DNA of 64,000 nucleotides, taken from positions 19,417,501 to 19,481,500 of the forward strand of contig NC_061771.1 in NCBI RefSeq assembly GCF_022458985.1. Reading direction: 5' to 3'. This document shows positions 43,893 through 55,555 of the stretch, piece after piece. The stretch comes from Mugil cephalus (lineage: Eukaryota > Chordata > Actinopteri > Mugiliformes > Mugilidae). The notes under the pieces were generated by a model that searched no databases, was not told the DNA's origin, and saw only the letters and a list, made by a program, of their open reading frames with translations. The first letter of the stretch is position 1; every line of letters begins with the position of its first letter. The position numbers were made by a program, and so were the translations under genes.

Positions 43893-46440
43893 TGTCCATT
43901 CTTTGACAACGTAGCATGTTGGTGTAACAGTGCATTTAATGTGCAATGAAGTTATGTTATGTGCTTATTTAGTTATTGGTCTTTTTTGCTGTTTTATTCT
44001 TGTTCTTTCTTCTGCTTGTCAGACTTCTACTAGTAGTTTAAAAAAGAACTTGAAATGTTTTTTTCACCCTGGACGTCCCAGCACCAAGCCAGGCCATTAA
44101 CAGTTACTAACGAACTTTTGTGTGTGTGTGTGTGTGTGAAAGATTCAATTAAGAGGACAACAACATACATTTACCTTTTTTTTTTTGTACTTTTATTAAA
44201 TTGGTGTTGGAGTTTATAAAGTTTCTACCAGGTTCATTCATTTAACGCTGTTTTTTTTTCTGTTTTTTCCCTCACTGATTTAGTGATACATATATAAATC
44301 AGTTAATTAAAATTTTATTCACTTGTCTCTAGACACGCTGCTGAACCCGGAGGATGAAACCGCCGGAGCAAGTACTAATGCACCACTACACTGACTGAGG
44401 CCATAAATACAGAAAGAGAGAAGGTGATGGATTCAAGCATGGGTCAATATATAACTGTGAGACTTTTGAGGTTATCATAGTCTATCACATTTGGTCTGTT
44501 TTCCGGCCTGAAATCAACATGGCCGCCTATAACCAATCACCACATGGCATTTTTATGGAAAGATTATGTATACAACTGAGTGAACACACAGTTTAAATGT
44601 AAAAGAAGGAGGAGAAAGAACAAACCTCAGAGCAGGTCATGTCATTTGGATTTAACGCACTTCCTGGAGAGGTGTATTATTTGTTATTTTTTTTCCATAT
44701 AAAATTTGATAAATTGCCAAAAAAAGGAATATCTGTCATGATTATCTCAACTTAACAAAAAGAACACAATCATAACACATTTTGAACGAGTTAATTTTAT
44801 TAATGTTTAGCTGAGCTCAGGAGAAAGTAATTGTTATTAAATGTGGACGTTATACAGGTGACATTCTAGTGAGATCTGTTCATTTTGTTATTAATAATTG
44901 ATGGTTTCCACAATAAATAACTATGGATTTTGTAAAGACATGATCATAATGAACATTTTATTTTATTTATTTATTTTTTTTTTTTCACTTTTGGCCCACG
45001 CGCATCAGGATGAAGCAGCATTTATACAGTAAACTAACATGACTACATGATATTTAGAAGTGATGTTTGATTCCCTAGGAATAAATCGGTCAAAGTAATT
45101 ATAGGAAAGCTGAGCTTGTAAAGTTGCTGCTTTGAGAATAAACATGAGCAATGAGGCAGAAAACTGTGTCAATAATGAAAGCTGTTTATCTTAGTAAGAA
45201 TTTAAGATGCATCTTAAACAGGGAGGAAAGTTACTCAGAGCAGGTTGGTGAAACCAGGACGACACTTACAACTAATTTAATCAAATAAGCTGAAGTTTAT
45301 GGGTGATGTACGGGTGGACGCTCGGGGACGCTGTGATATGACACTTGTTTGTGGTTACAGGTGTGACAGAGCACTTAGGGCCACACCCATGGGTGTGACA
45401 TGAGTGGGTCGAGGTGAAACAGTAAAGGATAACACTGACCAGCGGTTTAATGGTTAGGCTTAGGGTTGGAGACACACTGTAGGTAACGACTCAAGCTGTG
45501 GGCTGTTCAAACCTCTGGGTCAATACTTCATCTCATTTTTAAAGAAAATCATCTGTTTCAAGAATTTCTTACAGTTTAGCTTCATTTCTTATTATTTCAC
45601 TGCAAAGTGATTCAAATTCTATCATTTGTTTTCTGAAAATATATTTTCATTTTATATTTACCAGAGAAAATGTCTTTTGTCGAGGAAAAAATTATTGTTA
45701 AATTGATTCCTTTTGACCTAAGTTTTTGAGATTGAGGCTAAACATGAACAACAACTTAAACCACCAGATTCAGATTCAGGAAACTTTATTTGTCTTCGAG
45801 GGACAATTTAAGTACCAATAACACATCCCATCTGGTCATGATTTCAGTTGATCTCAATTTTGCTACCGTGGCAGCTTTTTGTGCTTGACAAAAATAAAAT
45901 TAAAATAAACTTAAATAGGATCTTGTCTCTGAACAAAACACAAGTTGTATATCTTTGATACAAGGATTTTTTTGCTTTTTTTCCAGTGCAGTAGTGTAAC
46001 AGCACTCAGCTTCAGCTGCTTAGGTTTTATATTACAAGTTCAAAACAAAGCACGTACATTGCAACAGTTAAAAGTTGTTGTAGTTGAGTAAACCTGGAAC
46101 AAGAAGAGAGCAGGGAATTCACCTGCTGCTATCGCTGACACAGTTTTTAGGGAAATGAGGGAGCGGGGAAAAGAGTGAAACGCCACAGTAATACACAAAT
46201 GCTACCATCTGGTGGGCGTTGGGGTCCGTTTGCGATGCCAAAACGAGACAAAAAGAACAAAAAAAGAACAAAAAGAACAAAAAAAGTGTACGTGTGATGA
46301 AGCCACCGGGGTCCATCTGCCACTTTCTGAGTCGACAAGGCACTGCTTGATTGGCTCAGACCGAAGAGAGTCTCCTGCGGGCGTGTCGCCTGATTGGATG
46401 ACGGAGAAGGCCAGTAGCATTTTGACACACACTCCCCATC
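43893..46440. other. Spacer between PERCC1 and PDIA2
   Basis: AT-rich, with a TG run at 44119-44138, several homopolymer T runs, and an interspersed retroposon fragment near 45770-45850. One short splice-acceptor-like block at 44334-44395 is treated as a finding. Antisense frames at 46119-46432 have no recognisable features. Confidence 0.6.
45770..45850 (-). repeat. Retroposon tail (CAGATTCAGGAAACTTTATT family)
   Basis: It begins with the common fish motif CAGATTCAGGAAACTTTATT followed by TGTCTTCGAGGGACAATTT. A related fragment with CAGAATCAGAATCTG and a TTTTATTTACCCCGA block lies at 63358-63440. Confidence 0.5.
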
Positions 46441-46521
46441 TTAGTTAAATAAACTAACTTCCAGTGACACATGTATTGAGGGTTGCCCACACCTGAGCGG
46501 AGGTACCAGAGCAGCTCAGAC
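46345..46521 (+). promoter_or_regulatory. PDIA2 promoter region
   Basis: Two inverted CCAAT boxes (GATTGG at about 46350 and 46393) lie 40 bases apart. A TATA-like TTAAATAAA at 46445 sits about 75 bases before the ATG at 46522. The spacing fits a conventional RNA polymerase II promoter. NF-Y sites are usual in ER-chaperone promoters. Confidence 0.45.
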
Positions 46522-49500
46522 ATGAGGACGCACAAGCTTTTATCTATAACTCTGCTGGGCCTGCTGCTGTGGGCCTCCTGCACCCAGGCCAGCGACCCCG
46601 ACGACAAAGACACCGAATCACAGGAGGAGACGTCTAAGGAGGAAAAGACAGAGGAAACCAAAGAGCCTCCGAAGAAAGAGAAAACGACAGAGATAGAGGA
46701 GGAGAAAGATGTCATGATTCTCCACATCTACAACTTTGAGAGAGCTCTCAGCGAGAATCAGTATTTACTGGTCGAATTCTGTAAGTTATGAATTAACATT
46801 TACATTTTTAATGCAATGACATGAAATAGAGTGTGACTGACTTTTTTAGTGTCAAATAAAATTTTAAATGTAAAATAAGAATCAAGCTGGAGAGGATTGT
46901 GAAATCCATCAGGTCTGTATCTGACATAACAGGCGACTGGGTTTGATTTTTTTTTATTACAGTATAAAACAGAGCATGCCTTGTCTAGGTTTTCTTCCAG
47001 AGTTTTTTATTCTAGCTTTGGAGGAGCTGGGGCTTTATCACACCACACACGTGGTCCATCCCGTCCAGATGTCATCATGGTTCAACTCTCCCACAGAAGA
47101 GCTCAGCGCTGCGAGCTGAGGGGTCACAGCAGGAGAAAGAGCAAAGAGTTATAAACGCACGGCCCAACTGCCACTCGCCTTATCAGCAGCTTATTTCCAT
47201 GTGTATCTGGACGGGAGCTGCTGATAGCGACAGAACAGGAGCCTGCTTTGGTTAAAGCCCCTTCAGTTTTCATCACCTGCTCAGTCGCAGGCTGCTGTTT
47301 CAAAGACATAAACTGTCTTCGTGCCTGTGTGTAGATGCTCCCTGGTGCGGCCACTGCAGACAGCTGGCGCCGCTGTACGCCGAGGCAGCCGGGAAGCTGA
47401 AGGAGGAGAAAGCAGTGGGGCGTCTGGCCAAAGTGGACGCCACCGAGGAGAAGGAGCTGGCGGAGGAGTTTGAAGTCGGAGGCTACCCCACTCTGAAACT
47501 GTTCATCAAAGGAGACCGCAAGAATCCCATCGAGTACACCGGTAACCATGATTACTACTAAAGCAACCTGCACCATGAACTCAAAGCTTAACCTTAACCT
47601 CAAAGCTGCACTGATCTGCATTATGGAGACTTGTGTTCTCCCTGTGATGCAACTTTTGTGAACACATTTATGCCCCAACATCACGAGTAAAACCTGGAGC
47701 ATTTGATAACCAGCTTTGTATGTTCTTCATGGTGGTCAAGGTCCAATTGTTGCCATTATTTTTATTAATTCATTGGGTAAATTAACAGCAGATTATCCAA
47801 ACATTTGTCACATTATACACCTAGATGTTCACCTCAGATACCACCAGTAGATTAGGTTTCTGCATTTAGATTAGATTAGATCAGATTAGATTAGATTAGA
47901 TTAGATAGATACTATAATAATAATCAGCAACACTACCATCAGCTTTACTACTTGAAGTATCAATGAAAATAATAATTTAGGTGAAAAGCAGAGGCGCTGG
48001 GGCTGACATTCGCAATTCAAGCATTGCACATAACCCACTATTTACTTATTGGCCAGTGGTTACTGTTTCTGATACATTGTGTTTTGCAGGAATGCCTCAA
48101 ACAATTGAGAAAAAAAAGTTATATATATATGACAATATCAAGTCAGAGCAAGCCCCCTAACACTCCACTGACACGTGTAATCTAGCAGCAATGCTAACGC
48201 AGACTACAGAAGGTTAGCTATGGATAAATTAACTTATTATGTGTAAAAAAATAAAAAATAAATAAAAATTGACACAAAGGCCCGCAAAGAGTTAAAAGCA
48301 CAGATGTTAATGTAAGCACAACAAAAGGTTTGCATGATGTTTGCCTGCTGCACAAGTTGCAGAGCCTCATTAATGTTTGTAACATTTGTAGCATTAGCAT
48401 GTATGAAAATCTTTCACCAATCGCACTGAAATACTAAACATCTATCCACTTTGTTACCGTGAATTATTGAAGATGGATAGCTAGCGTTGTTGTTAAAATT
48501 TAGAAATTGTAGTGATTAGCTTAGCTTTGCATAGAGCCTGGAAGCAGACGCCTACAGGCTACAGCATCTTTATCGTTATTTGTGCGTGTCTTTGTCTCAC
48601 AAAGGCAATTTGTCTGAATCTTTATATTGTTTGCATATGTCTCCAACCTGTGTAGTTAGCAGTTTGTTAAAACGTGTGAATGATGTGTGTTTTCCAGGTA
48701 AAAGGTCAGTGGATGGAATAATCCAGTGGATGCAGCGTCGTGCCGGCCCTGGAGCTCCAGTCCTCGACTCTGTAGACTCTGCAGCTCAGTTCATCGACGC
48801 CCATAACATCACTGTTGTTGGATTCTTCAAAGTACGTTTGTTTGTTTGTTTGTTTGTTTTCTGTTTAACCACATACGGCTTTACTATTAAACCAAGCGCG
48901 CATCTGTACATTTTTACTATTTATTGTTTTCCTACTATTTCTTCTTGTTCCTCCTCCAGAGTGTTGAAAGTGAAGCAGCCAAGGTGTTGAAGGAAGCTTA
49001 CTTCGACATGACTGACACGGAGTTGGCTGTTACAGAGACTCCTGAAGTTTTTCAGAAATATGAGGTGAAAGCCGACACGGTGGTGCTTTTCAAAAAGGTA
49101 AGAGGATTTACTGAGAGGCAGAGAGTCCTCGGTTTTATAGAAAAAGAGCTCAAGGCAGCAAGAGACCTAGATGGTGTTAACTTTGCTGCCACCTGGCGTT
49201 TAAACACAGCACATACACGCTCCTGGTTAAGATTCAAATCTGTCCATAGAGCAGTAAAAAAATATATTTGAAAGGGGTTTCTAATGTAAGAGATTTATAG
49301 TTTAGTTTAGAATGAACACAAGGCCTGCGTCAATCACGACTGGACATATAGAGCATGATAATTGAACAAATGTGCATGAAAATAAGAGCAGGGGTTTTCA
49401 ACGTTTTTCAGGCCAAGGACTCATAAACTGATGAGAAATTAAGTTAAGTAGGGACCCCCTACCTACTATATTGTTCTATATTAACTCAGCCTAGTGCTAT

Positions 49501-52500
49501 TTATAAATATACATTATTATTATTCTCATTTTGCATTTAATAATATGCTATTCAAATTATACACAGGTTCAAATATTCAGAAACATAAACATACCTGACA
49601 TCTTCTCTTCTGCTAATATTGTAGTGTGCTTTTTGATTTCACCTGACAGAGCCAGTGTTTAATATGCAACCTCGTGATTGGCTCCGCAGTGATGGGGGCG
49701 GGGCCTACTGTGTACAGTAGCTTAGATTGACAGGTCTAGTGTGGTGCTCTGTGTGAAACGGTGCACTGTTGAGACAGCTCCTGTATCACTGAATGAGTGA
49801 AGTGCTGACTGAAAAATGACGTGTTCAGCCTTCATTTATCCCTTTACTCATATATGTTGTTATCATGTTTATGTGTATAAAAAAAATGTAACTTGTGAGG
49901 GAAAATTTTTAAAAATGTATCAAAAACGTCTAATCAACCAAAGACCCCTTGTTGAAAACCTATGAAATATAGTATTAATTATTTTGATCATGGATCACCA
50001 CGGTTCAATTAATACATTTCAGTTAATACCTTAGTTAATAAAATATGATAAATTAGAAGAATATTCCCATTAGAAAAGCCCGGGAGGTCACTAGCATTAG
50101 GCATCACAAACTGCTTGTGTTACTGTAACTGCATGAATAAATGTATTGATTTTACAGAGATCTAAAAACTCAAATAGTAGCGGTTTAGTTTCTTCAACTA
50201 ATGAGCTGATCGACTAAAGCCCTCAGTGTAGGCCTTCAGTTAAACTGACGTCAGAGTGCGTTTGTGTGTTTGCCAGTTCGATGACGGCCGAGCGGAATTT
50301 GTGTTGTCAGAAGACGGGAAGCTGGACAAAACTAATCTGACAAACTTCATCAAGAAAAACAGCCTGGAGCTGATCATCCCGTTCAGTCAGGAGGTAACAC
50401 ACGCATGCACGCAAAAACGCGTAACAACAAAGTATGAAATGGTGCTGAGGTTGCGTGTGTGAATTTTCAGTCGGCAGACAAGATCTTCACCTCTGACGTC
50501 CGCCTGCACAGCCTGCTGTTCATCAACTCCACTGTGAAGAGTCAGACGAGCCTGGTGGACGAGGCCAGGGTTGTTGCCAAAGACTTCAAGGGCAAGGTAA
50601 CAGCATGTGCATGTGTGTGTGGTTAGTCAGTTGTGTGTTTTGTGTTATTGGGCCGTAAATATGTTTGCACACATTGCAGGGATTTGACATCCATTCGGGG
50701 ACTAAATTAAAATCCCCATGATCAAAACCGTTTGATGTGAAGGTGAAGTCAGTGTCACGTCTACTGAAAGTGATGAAAACCCCACGTCTGTGTGTGTTTG
50801 TGTGTGTTATATAGATGTTGTTTATTGTGATTGACGTGACAGCAGCCCTGACACACGTGCTGAAATACTTCGGTGTGTCCGAGGACGACGCCCCGACTGC
50901 GCGCATCATCAATATGGATTCAGGGAAGAAGTTCAACATTGTCTCCAAGGACTTAACGGTAGATTCACTGCGACAGCTGTGCCAGGAGGTCGTGGATGGC
51001 ACTGCCAAGGTAACGCATGCAGTCGCATACACACGCACATTTATAAATTCAGTCACGCCGCACTATTAATCCCTGTAACCCGGCCTGTTGTTGCTGTGCT
51101 GCAGCCCTACTATCGGTCTGAGGACGTCCCTGAGGACTGGGACAAAAACCCAGTTAAAATCCTGGTGGGAAAGAACTTTGAGTCCGTTGCTTTGGACCAG
51201 AAGAAAAACGTTTTTGTGGAGTTTTGTGAGTCACTTTGCTTATTTTTGTTGTTTTTAATGTCCACGTGAAAAAGAGATTCCCTATATTCAGTCAGTAACA
51301 GCTGCAAAATTGGAAAACTAAACCAAACGACTTCGATCAAGAAGAGACACGTGTGATAATACTAAATTGACATTTTTAAAGCTGTGAATTAGAGACTCTG
51401 TGGTATTGATGACTTTGAACCACATGTTCCACTCTGTGCAGCCGTATCAGTGAGCGTGCCTGGTCCTATTATAGGGACCTCCAGGGTGGGACAGATTAAA
51501 AACCTGCATGAGACTTTGTGCAATCACTGAAACATTCATTATTATTATTATCACATTCAGTCATAATGTCTGGTCATATTTTCAGACCTTCTTTGACTTA
51601 GTTCCTCCCGCACTCGCAATTACACTCAAGTGGTGGGAATGAGGTGCGCTTCGAGTCTTCTTATGAATTTTAAAGAATAAATGTACTTGGTTACAGCGTG
51701 GGTGTTCTTTTTATAGTTTTTAATCATTTTTTATTAGATTTTTTCCCCCTACAAAACTAAACAAAGAAAATCTAGACGGTATTAAAAAGGTGCTCATAAC
51801 AACCAAAACAACCAAAAAAAATGTATATATATATAAAAAAAAACTGATCCAACCAATGAGAGAAGGAAAAAATGCTGGTCTTTACAACTCTAGGACATAA
51901 ACCTGATTAACAAAGTTACAACCTAACGACAACATTAATGCAAAAGCAGAGCAATGTGATGCAACTCCAAAAAAAAAAAAATCATATTGAGTCCAGGTAT
52001 TTCATTAAGGGACCCCAAGATTCTTCCCATTTATGTTGACACTTGTCACAGTTATTAAACCGTAGTTTCTCCATGTGAATAACTGGAACAAGCTCATGCG
52101 GTCAGTTTCAAGGTGGGGTAGGTGCTTCCCAGCCTTTGAGGATAAGCCCAGTGTCTGATGTGGCCACACTCGCACATGTTCGTATTTAAACCTCAGCTCC
52201 CAACCAGTGCCTTCAAATTGAAGGAGCCATTCAGATGAGTGGTGAAACATCTTCACAAAAGTCTTTTCTTTAAAGTTTTTGGATATACCATGACCTGAGT
52301 GACAGCGAACCTAAACAGTCTAAACAGTCCACTAACAGGACGCATGTACTGTCTGTCTGCGTAGACGCTCCGTGGTGCGGACACTGCAAGGAGCTGGCTC
52401 CCGTCTGGGACCAGCTGGGGGAGAAATATGCCGACCACGACGACATCATCATAGCCAAGATGGACGCCACAGCCAACGAAGCGGAGTCCGTTGAGGTCGA

Positions 52501-52726
52501 TGGATTTCCAACCATCAAATATTTTCCAGCCGGTGGCAAAGAGGTACAAACAACGCACGCACAGACTCACACAAAGACACACACACACACACAAGGACAC
52601 ACACGGATCAGCTTCTCATTTCTTTCTTTTTGTCTCAGCCCATCACCTACACTGGTAAGAGAGATCTGGAGACGTTTATAAAGTTCCTGGACAACGGAGG
52701 AGTGTTGCCCAAGGAGAGTGAAGAGG

Positions 52727-52757
<31 letters not shown>

Positions 52758-52930
52758 AGATGGAGACGGAGACGACGCCAATGATGATAGCAAGGTCTGT
52801 GTTTACGCTGCTTCTCGTTTTCTTTTTACCTTAGGTGTGGCTTCACTCACAAATAGTTTTCTTTCTGTTTCAGGAGGCTGATGAGTCTGCAGAGGTACCG
52901 AGCAACGAGACATCCAAGGATGAGCTGTAA
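46522..52930 (+). CDS. pdia2: Protein disulfide isomerase A2 (complete, 11 exons)
   Basis: Exons: 46522-46780, 47335-47541, 48698-48831, 48960-49097, 50277-50393, 50471-50596, 50815-51009, 51105-51225, 52365-52543, 52639-52794, 52874-52930. All are GT-AG and in phase, giving 562 residues. A signal peptide ([20 protein letters not shown]) is followed by a Glu/Lys-rich stretch to about residue 60. The a domain has [13 protein letters not shown] (CGHC 91-94); b and b' follow without cysteine pairs. The a' domain has [13 protein letters not shown] (CGHC 437-440) and FLDNGGVLP. An Asp/Glu tract (about 520-540) and KDEL (559-562) close the protein. It catalyses thiol-disulfide exchange in the ER lumen. 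PDIA2 is the pancreas-enriched isoform in mammals. The phrase [18 protein letters not shown] plus the acidic tail favour PDIA2, with P4HB the main alternative. The protein is longer than human PDIA2 (about 525), mostly in the charged ends. Confidence 0.92.
47867..47910. repeat. (AGATT)n pentanucleotide repeat
   Basis: About eight AGATT units with one C substitution, in PDIA2 intron 2. Confidence 0.85.
49389..49961. mobile_element. hAT-type non-autonomous element in PDIA2 intron 4
   Basis: The left end CAGGGGTTTTCAACGTTTTT and the right end CCCCTTGTTGAAAACCTA are near inverted repeats with a CAGGGG-type hAT terminus. There is no transposase frame. The left 170 bases match, inverted, the fragment at 1570-1737 in the MND1 intron. 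Confidence 0.6.
52717..52756 (+). repeat. (GAT)n codon repeat in PDIA2 exon 10
   Basis: About ten GAT codons encode the Asp run just after [11 protein letters not shown]. The tract is in frame, so length change adds or removes Asp without breaking KDEL. Confidence 0.9.
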
Positions 52931-52981
52931 TGTCCCTCACCGGCCAATCAGGATCAATTTAGCTTCACTCATTTTTTTCTT

Positions 52982-52987
52982 AATAAA
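52982..52987 (+). terminator. PDIA2 polyadenylation signal
   Basis: AATAAA lies 52 bases after the stop codon, giving a very short 3' UTR. Confidence 0.6.
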
Positions 52988-53814
52988 AGTACCACACGTT
53001 TAAGGTGTTATCTCATGGCTTTCACAGATAGGATTTAAACTCTCATTTGGTTTATCGTAATATATGATTTGATGTTGAATTTTTCTTTTACTTAGTTGCA
53101 AGACAAAAACAAACCTGCCCCACGTCAACATCTGGTACAACTTATTCATTCAGACTCTCAGACTAAATCCTGTTTACCTCAGACTTATATGACTGGAGGA
53201 TGGAAAAGAAAGAGGTGAAGAAAGACAGAAACAAGGTCTTGTGTCTCATTGCCACATGATATCGGGCTAATGGAGGTGAAATGACGTATGTTCAAGGAGC
53301 ATAGCGGCAAAAGAAACACACAAACACTTTAGTTTAGACGACATTAAAATGTGTTGCTTTTTTCACGTTGTTTTACTACAGTGATTTTTAACCACAGATT
53401 TGAACGTTATACTTGATCTGTTCAATACTTAGTTTAATTAATTATTTAAATTAGGAACAGAACATATAATGAACATTATAAATTTTAGCCGAGGCTAATT
53501 TCACCTGTTGTCGCTATGGCAGGTTGTTGTTCATAAAAAAATGACACACACGACAAAAAAACACATCGAAGAAAATGTAGAAAATACCCTGGTACGAACT
53601 AAATATGGATTTTAGTGAGATAAACAAATACAAGGGAAATAAAAAAGTGACTCCAATGAATCAATTCAGGAGAAATATTCAAGACCCAGATTGTACATAA
53701 CCTGCTATTGCGCGTAGCATCATTCCACATTAGTAGAAAATATGTATAACCTGAACGTAGCTAAACTCATTGCATTAAACCATATTTCATCTCAAGTAGC
53801 CATTGGTTTGTAGT

Positions 53815-54182
53815 AGTGATGTTCAATACCACCGATTTCCTTTCCGATCTGAGACTGAGTAAATTTCAGACTGGTATTTAAAGGTAAAATAATAACACCA
53901 TTAAAATAATTTATTGTTTAACTGTTAAGAACAACTATAAAACAAAAACTTGCGTCTTAATTCTGACACTGTTCTCTCCTCTTCTGTTGACCTCGTCACC
54001 TCATATTCTGTGTTGGGGTTTAACCTGAGGTGTTAAACGTAATTGTTACTTTCCATCGTGTTCCTACATCACCTCGAATGACTCAAGTATCAAAAGTATC
54101 AATATTTTGATTTGAGAACGGATCTTAGAGCATAAAGGCCTGGTATCGTAAGTATCGATATTTCAGTATCGATACACATGTC
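53815..54182. mobile_element. hAT-like element (GATAC/TATCG family), further copy
   Basis: It starts GTAGTGATGTTCAATACC and ends GTATCGATATTTCAGTATCG, with AAGTATCAAAAGTATC inside. It is similar in style to 27505-27865, but I could align only the TATCG-rich ends by eye. Confidence 0.45.
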
Positions 54183-54287
54183 GCTGGTTTGTGATTAAAT
54201 TAATATAAAAAAAAATTGCCAAACAATAATCAAGACAAATGATAAACTTATTGTACAGACACAAAAAATGCTGCCTAATCCACACAT

Positions 54288-54345
54288 TCACTGATCAGCC
54301 ACAACATTAAAACCACCCACCTGATCCTGGCATTTCTGTGGTTGT
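54288..54345 (+). mobile_element. Family A transposon terminus (second copy)
   Basis: The sequence CTGATCAGCCACAACATTAA then AACCACCCACCTGATCCTGG is the same terminus as in the copies at 4095-4398 and 58279-58560. The rest of the element appears to be replaced by LINE-like sequence. Confidence 0.6.
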
Positions 54346-55030
54346 CACTTTCACATTTACCTCAACGTTGCTGCAGACCAAACACATCTCCATGACAACA
54401 GCGAGGTGGTGTTCCCCGTCTCCTGGTGAATATGTTCCCCACCACCCAAAGCCGATTGCACACACAAGGCCGGCCCATAGAATGTAAAAGAAAACAGGAG
54501 TCGTTGGACCAGTAAACAGTTCTGATGTGTAGCAACTCATAATGTAATAACAGAGTCGAACTCTCACTGAGAACTGGTCCAACTTGCAGCTGGCTAGGGA
54601 CTGATTGCCTTCTCCAAATCCACAAAGCACATGTGGACCGGTTGGACGAACCCTCCAGCACCCTAGCGAGGTTAAAGAGCTCCTCGATCTGAGGTTCAAA
54701 GGTTATGAAGCCATTCCTTCCACCACCCGACAATAGCCCCAGTTAATGTCAGCAGCTCCTGAGTTGTTGCCTACGGCCCCTGAGGCGCCGGATGGTTTGC
54801 CAGAATCATTCAGAGCCGACTGATAGTCTTACTCCACAGCCTCAACCAACTTCTCCCAGTTTTTGCCTCGGCGGCTGCCCTGGCTGCCAGCCGCTTAGCT
54901 ATCCGGTACCTGTCAGCTGCTTCTGGAGACCCACAAACCAACCATGAAAAAACATGTCCTCCATCGAGTTTATTGCCTCAACCAGCACCAGCGACTTCGC
55001 AGCTGCAACTTGCAACGGCTTGACAAGGCC
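54345..55030 (-). mobile_element. Decayed LINE (Rex1/CR1-like) fragment, minus orientation
   Basis: On the minus strand, blocks such as CTGGCAAACCATCCGGCGCC, GGTGGAAGGAATGGCTTCAT and ATCGAGGAGCTCTTTAACCT correspond to the region ahead of the reverse transcriptase in a common fish LINE. Translation gives only short broken frames (for example GRNGFITFEPQIEELFNLAR). Family name from memory; not coding today. Confidence 0.6.
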
Positions 55031-55530
55031 AGACGGGCTGCTGTCATATATTTAACGTAAGCAGTAGGAAAAAAATGCTAAAAAGTCTTTTTTTAATTGG
55101 CATTAAGGCAACAACTGGAAGGTTTTCTTCAGAAGAGTGTTCACTTATTATTGTGTCCTATACTTATTGTAGCAATAGTTAACAAAGAAAATGTTCCTTT
55201 AAGCTAAATGAACTGCAGTCCTCCTTGTTCCCTAATTTACCCTCTTCTCCTGCCGACTTTTGAGTTGGTCACTGTCGCGTCACCTATATACAAATCATAG
55301 TCAAACACAGACCTCTTCCCCTGGTGCTTATTCCTTGTCAGTGTGTGCAGCTTTGACCAATTAGGCTTCTCTTCCTTGTTACGTATATGTATTTGCATCT
55401 AAGTTTTGCAAGAATAGTGACAGACAGACGAGGGTGAAAACATTTCCTTCCACACCTGCAGAAACGCCAGAGGTAAAAATTATGATAATGCAACACTTTT
55501 ATCACAATATGAGCAACACCAGTAAGGCGG

Positions 55531-55555
55531 ATAATGTAATAAGTTATTACATTAT
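55531..55555. repeat. Perfect 25-base palindrome
   Basis: Arms ATAATGTAATAA and TTATTACATTAT flank a single G. A looser inverted copy (ATTATTACATTATGAG) follows at about 55585-55600, suggesting a MITE core. Confidence 0.8.

Noticed and set aside
46119-46432. Overlapping antisense frames upstream of PDIA2
   Set aside because: Hydrophobic Phe runs come from A-rich sequence (AAAAAGAACAAAA); no start or family support.
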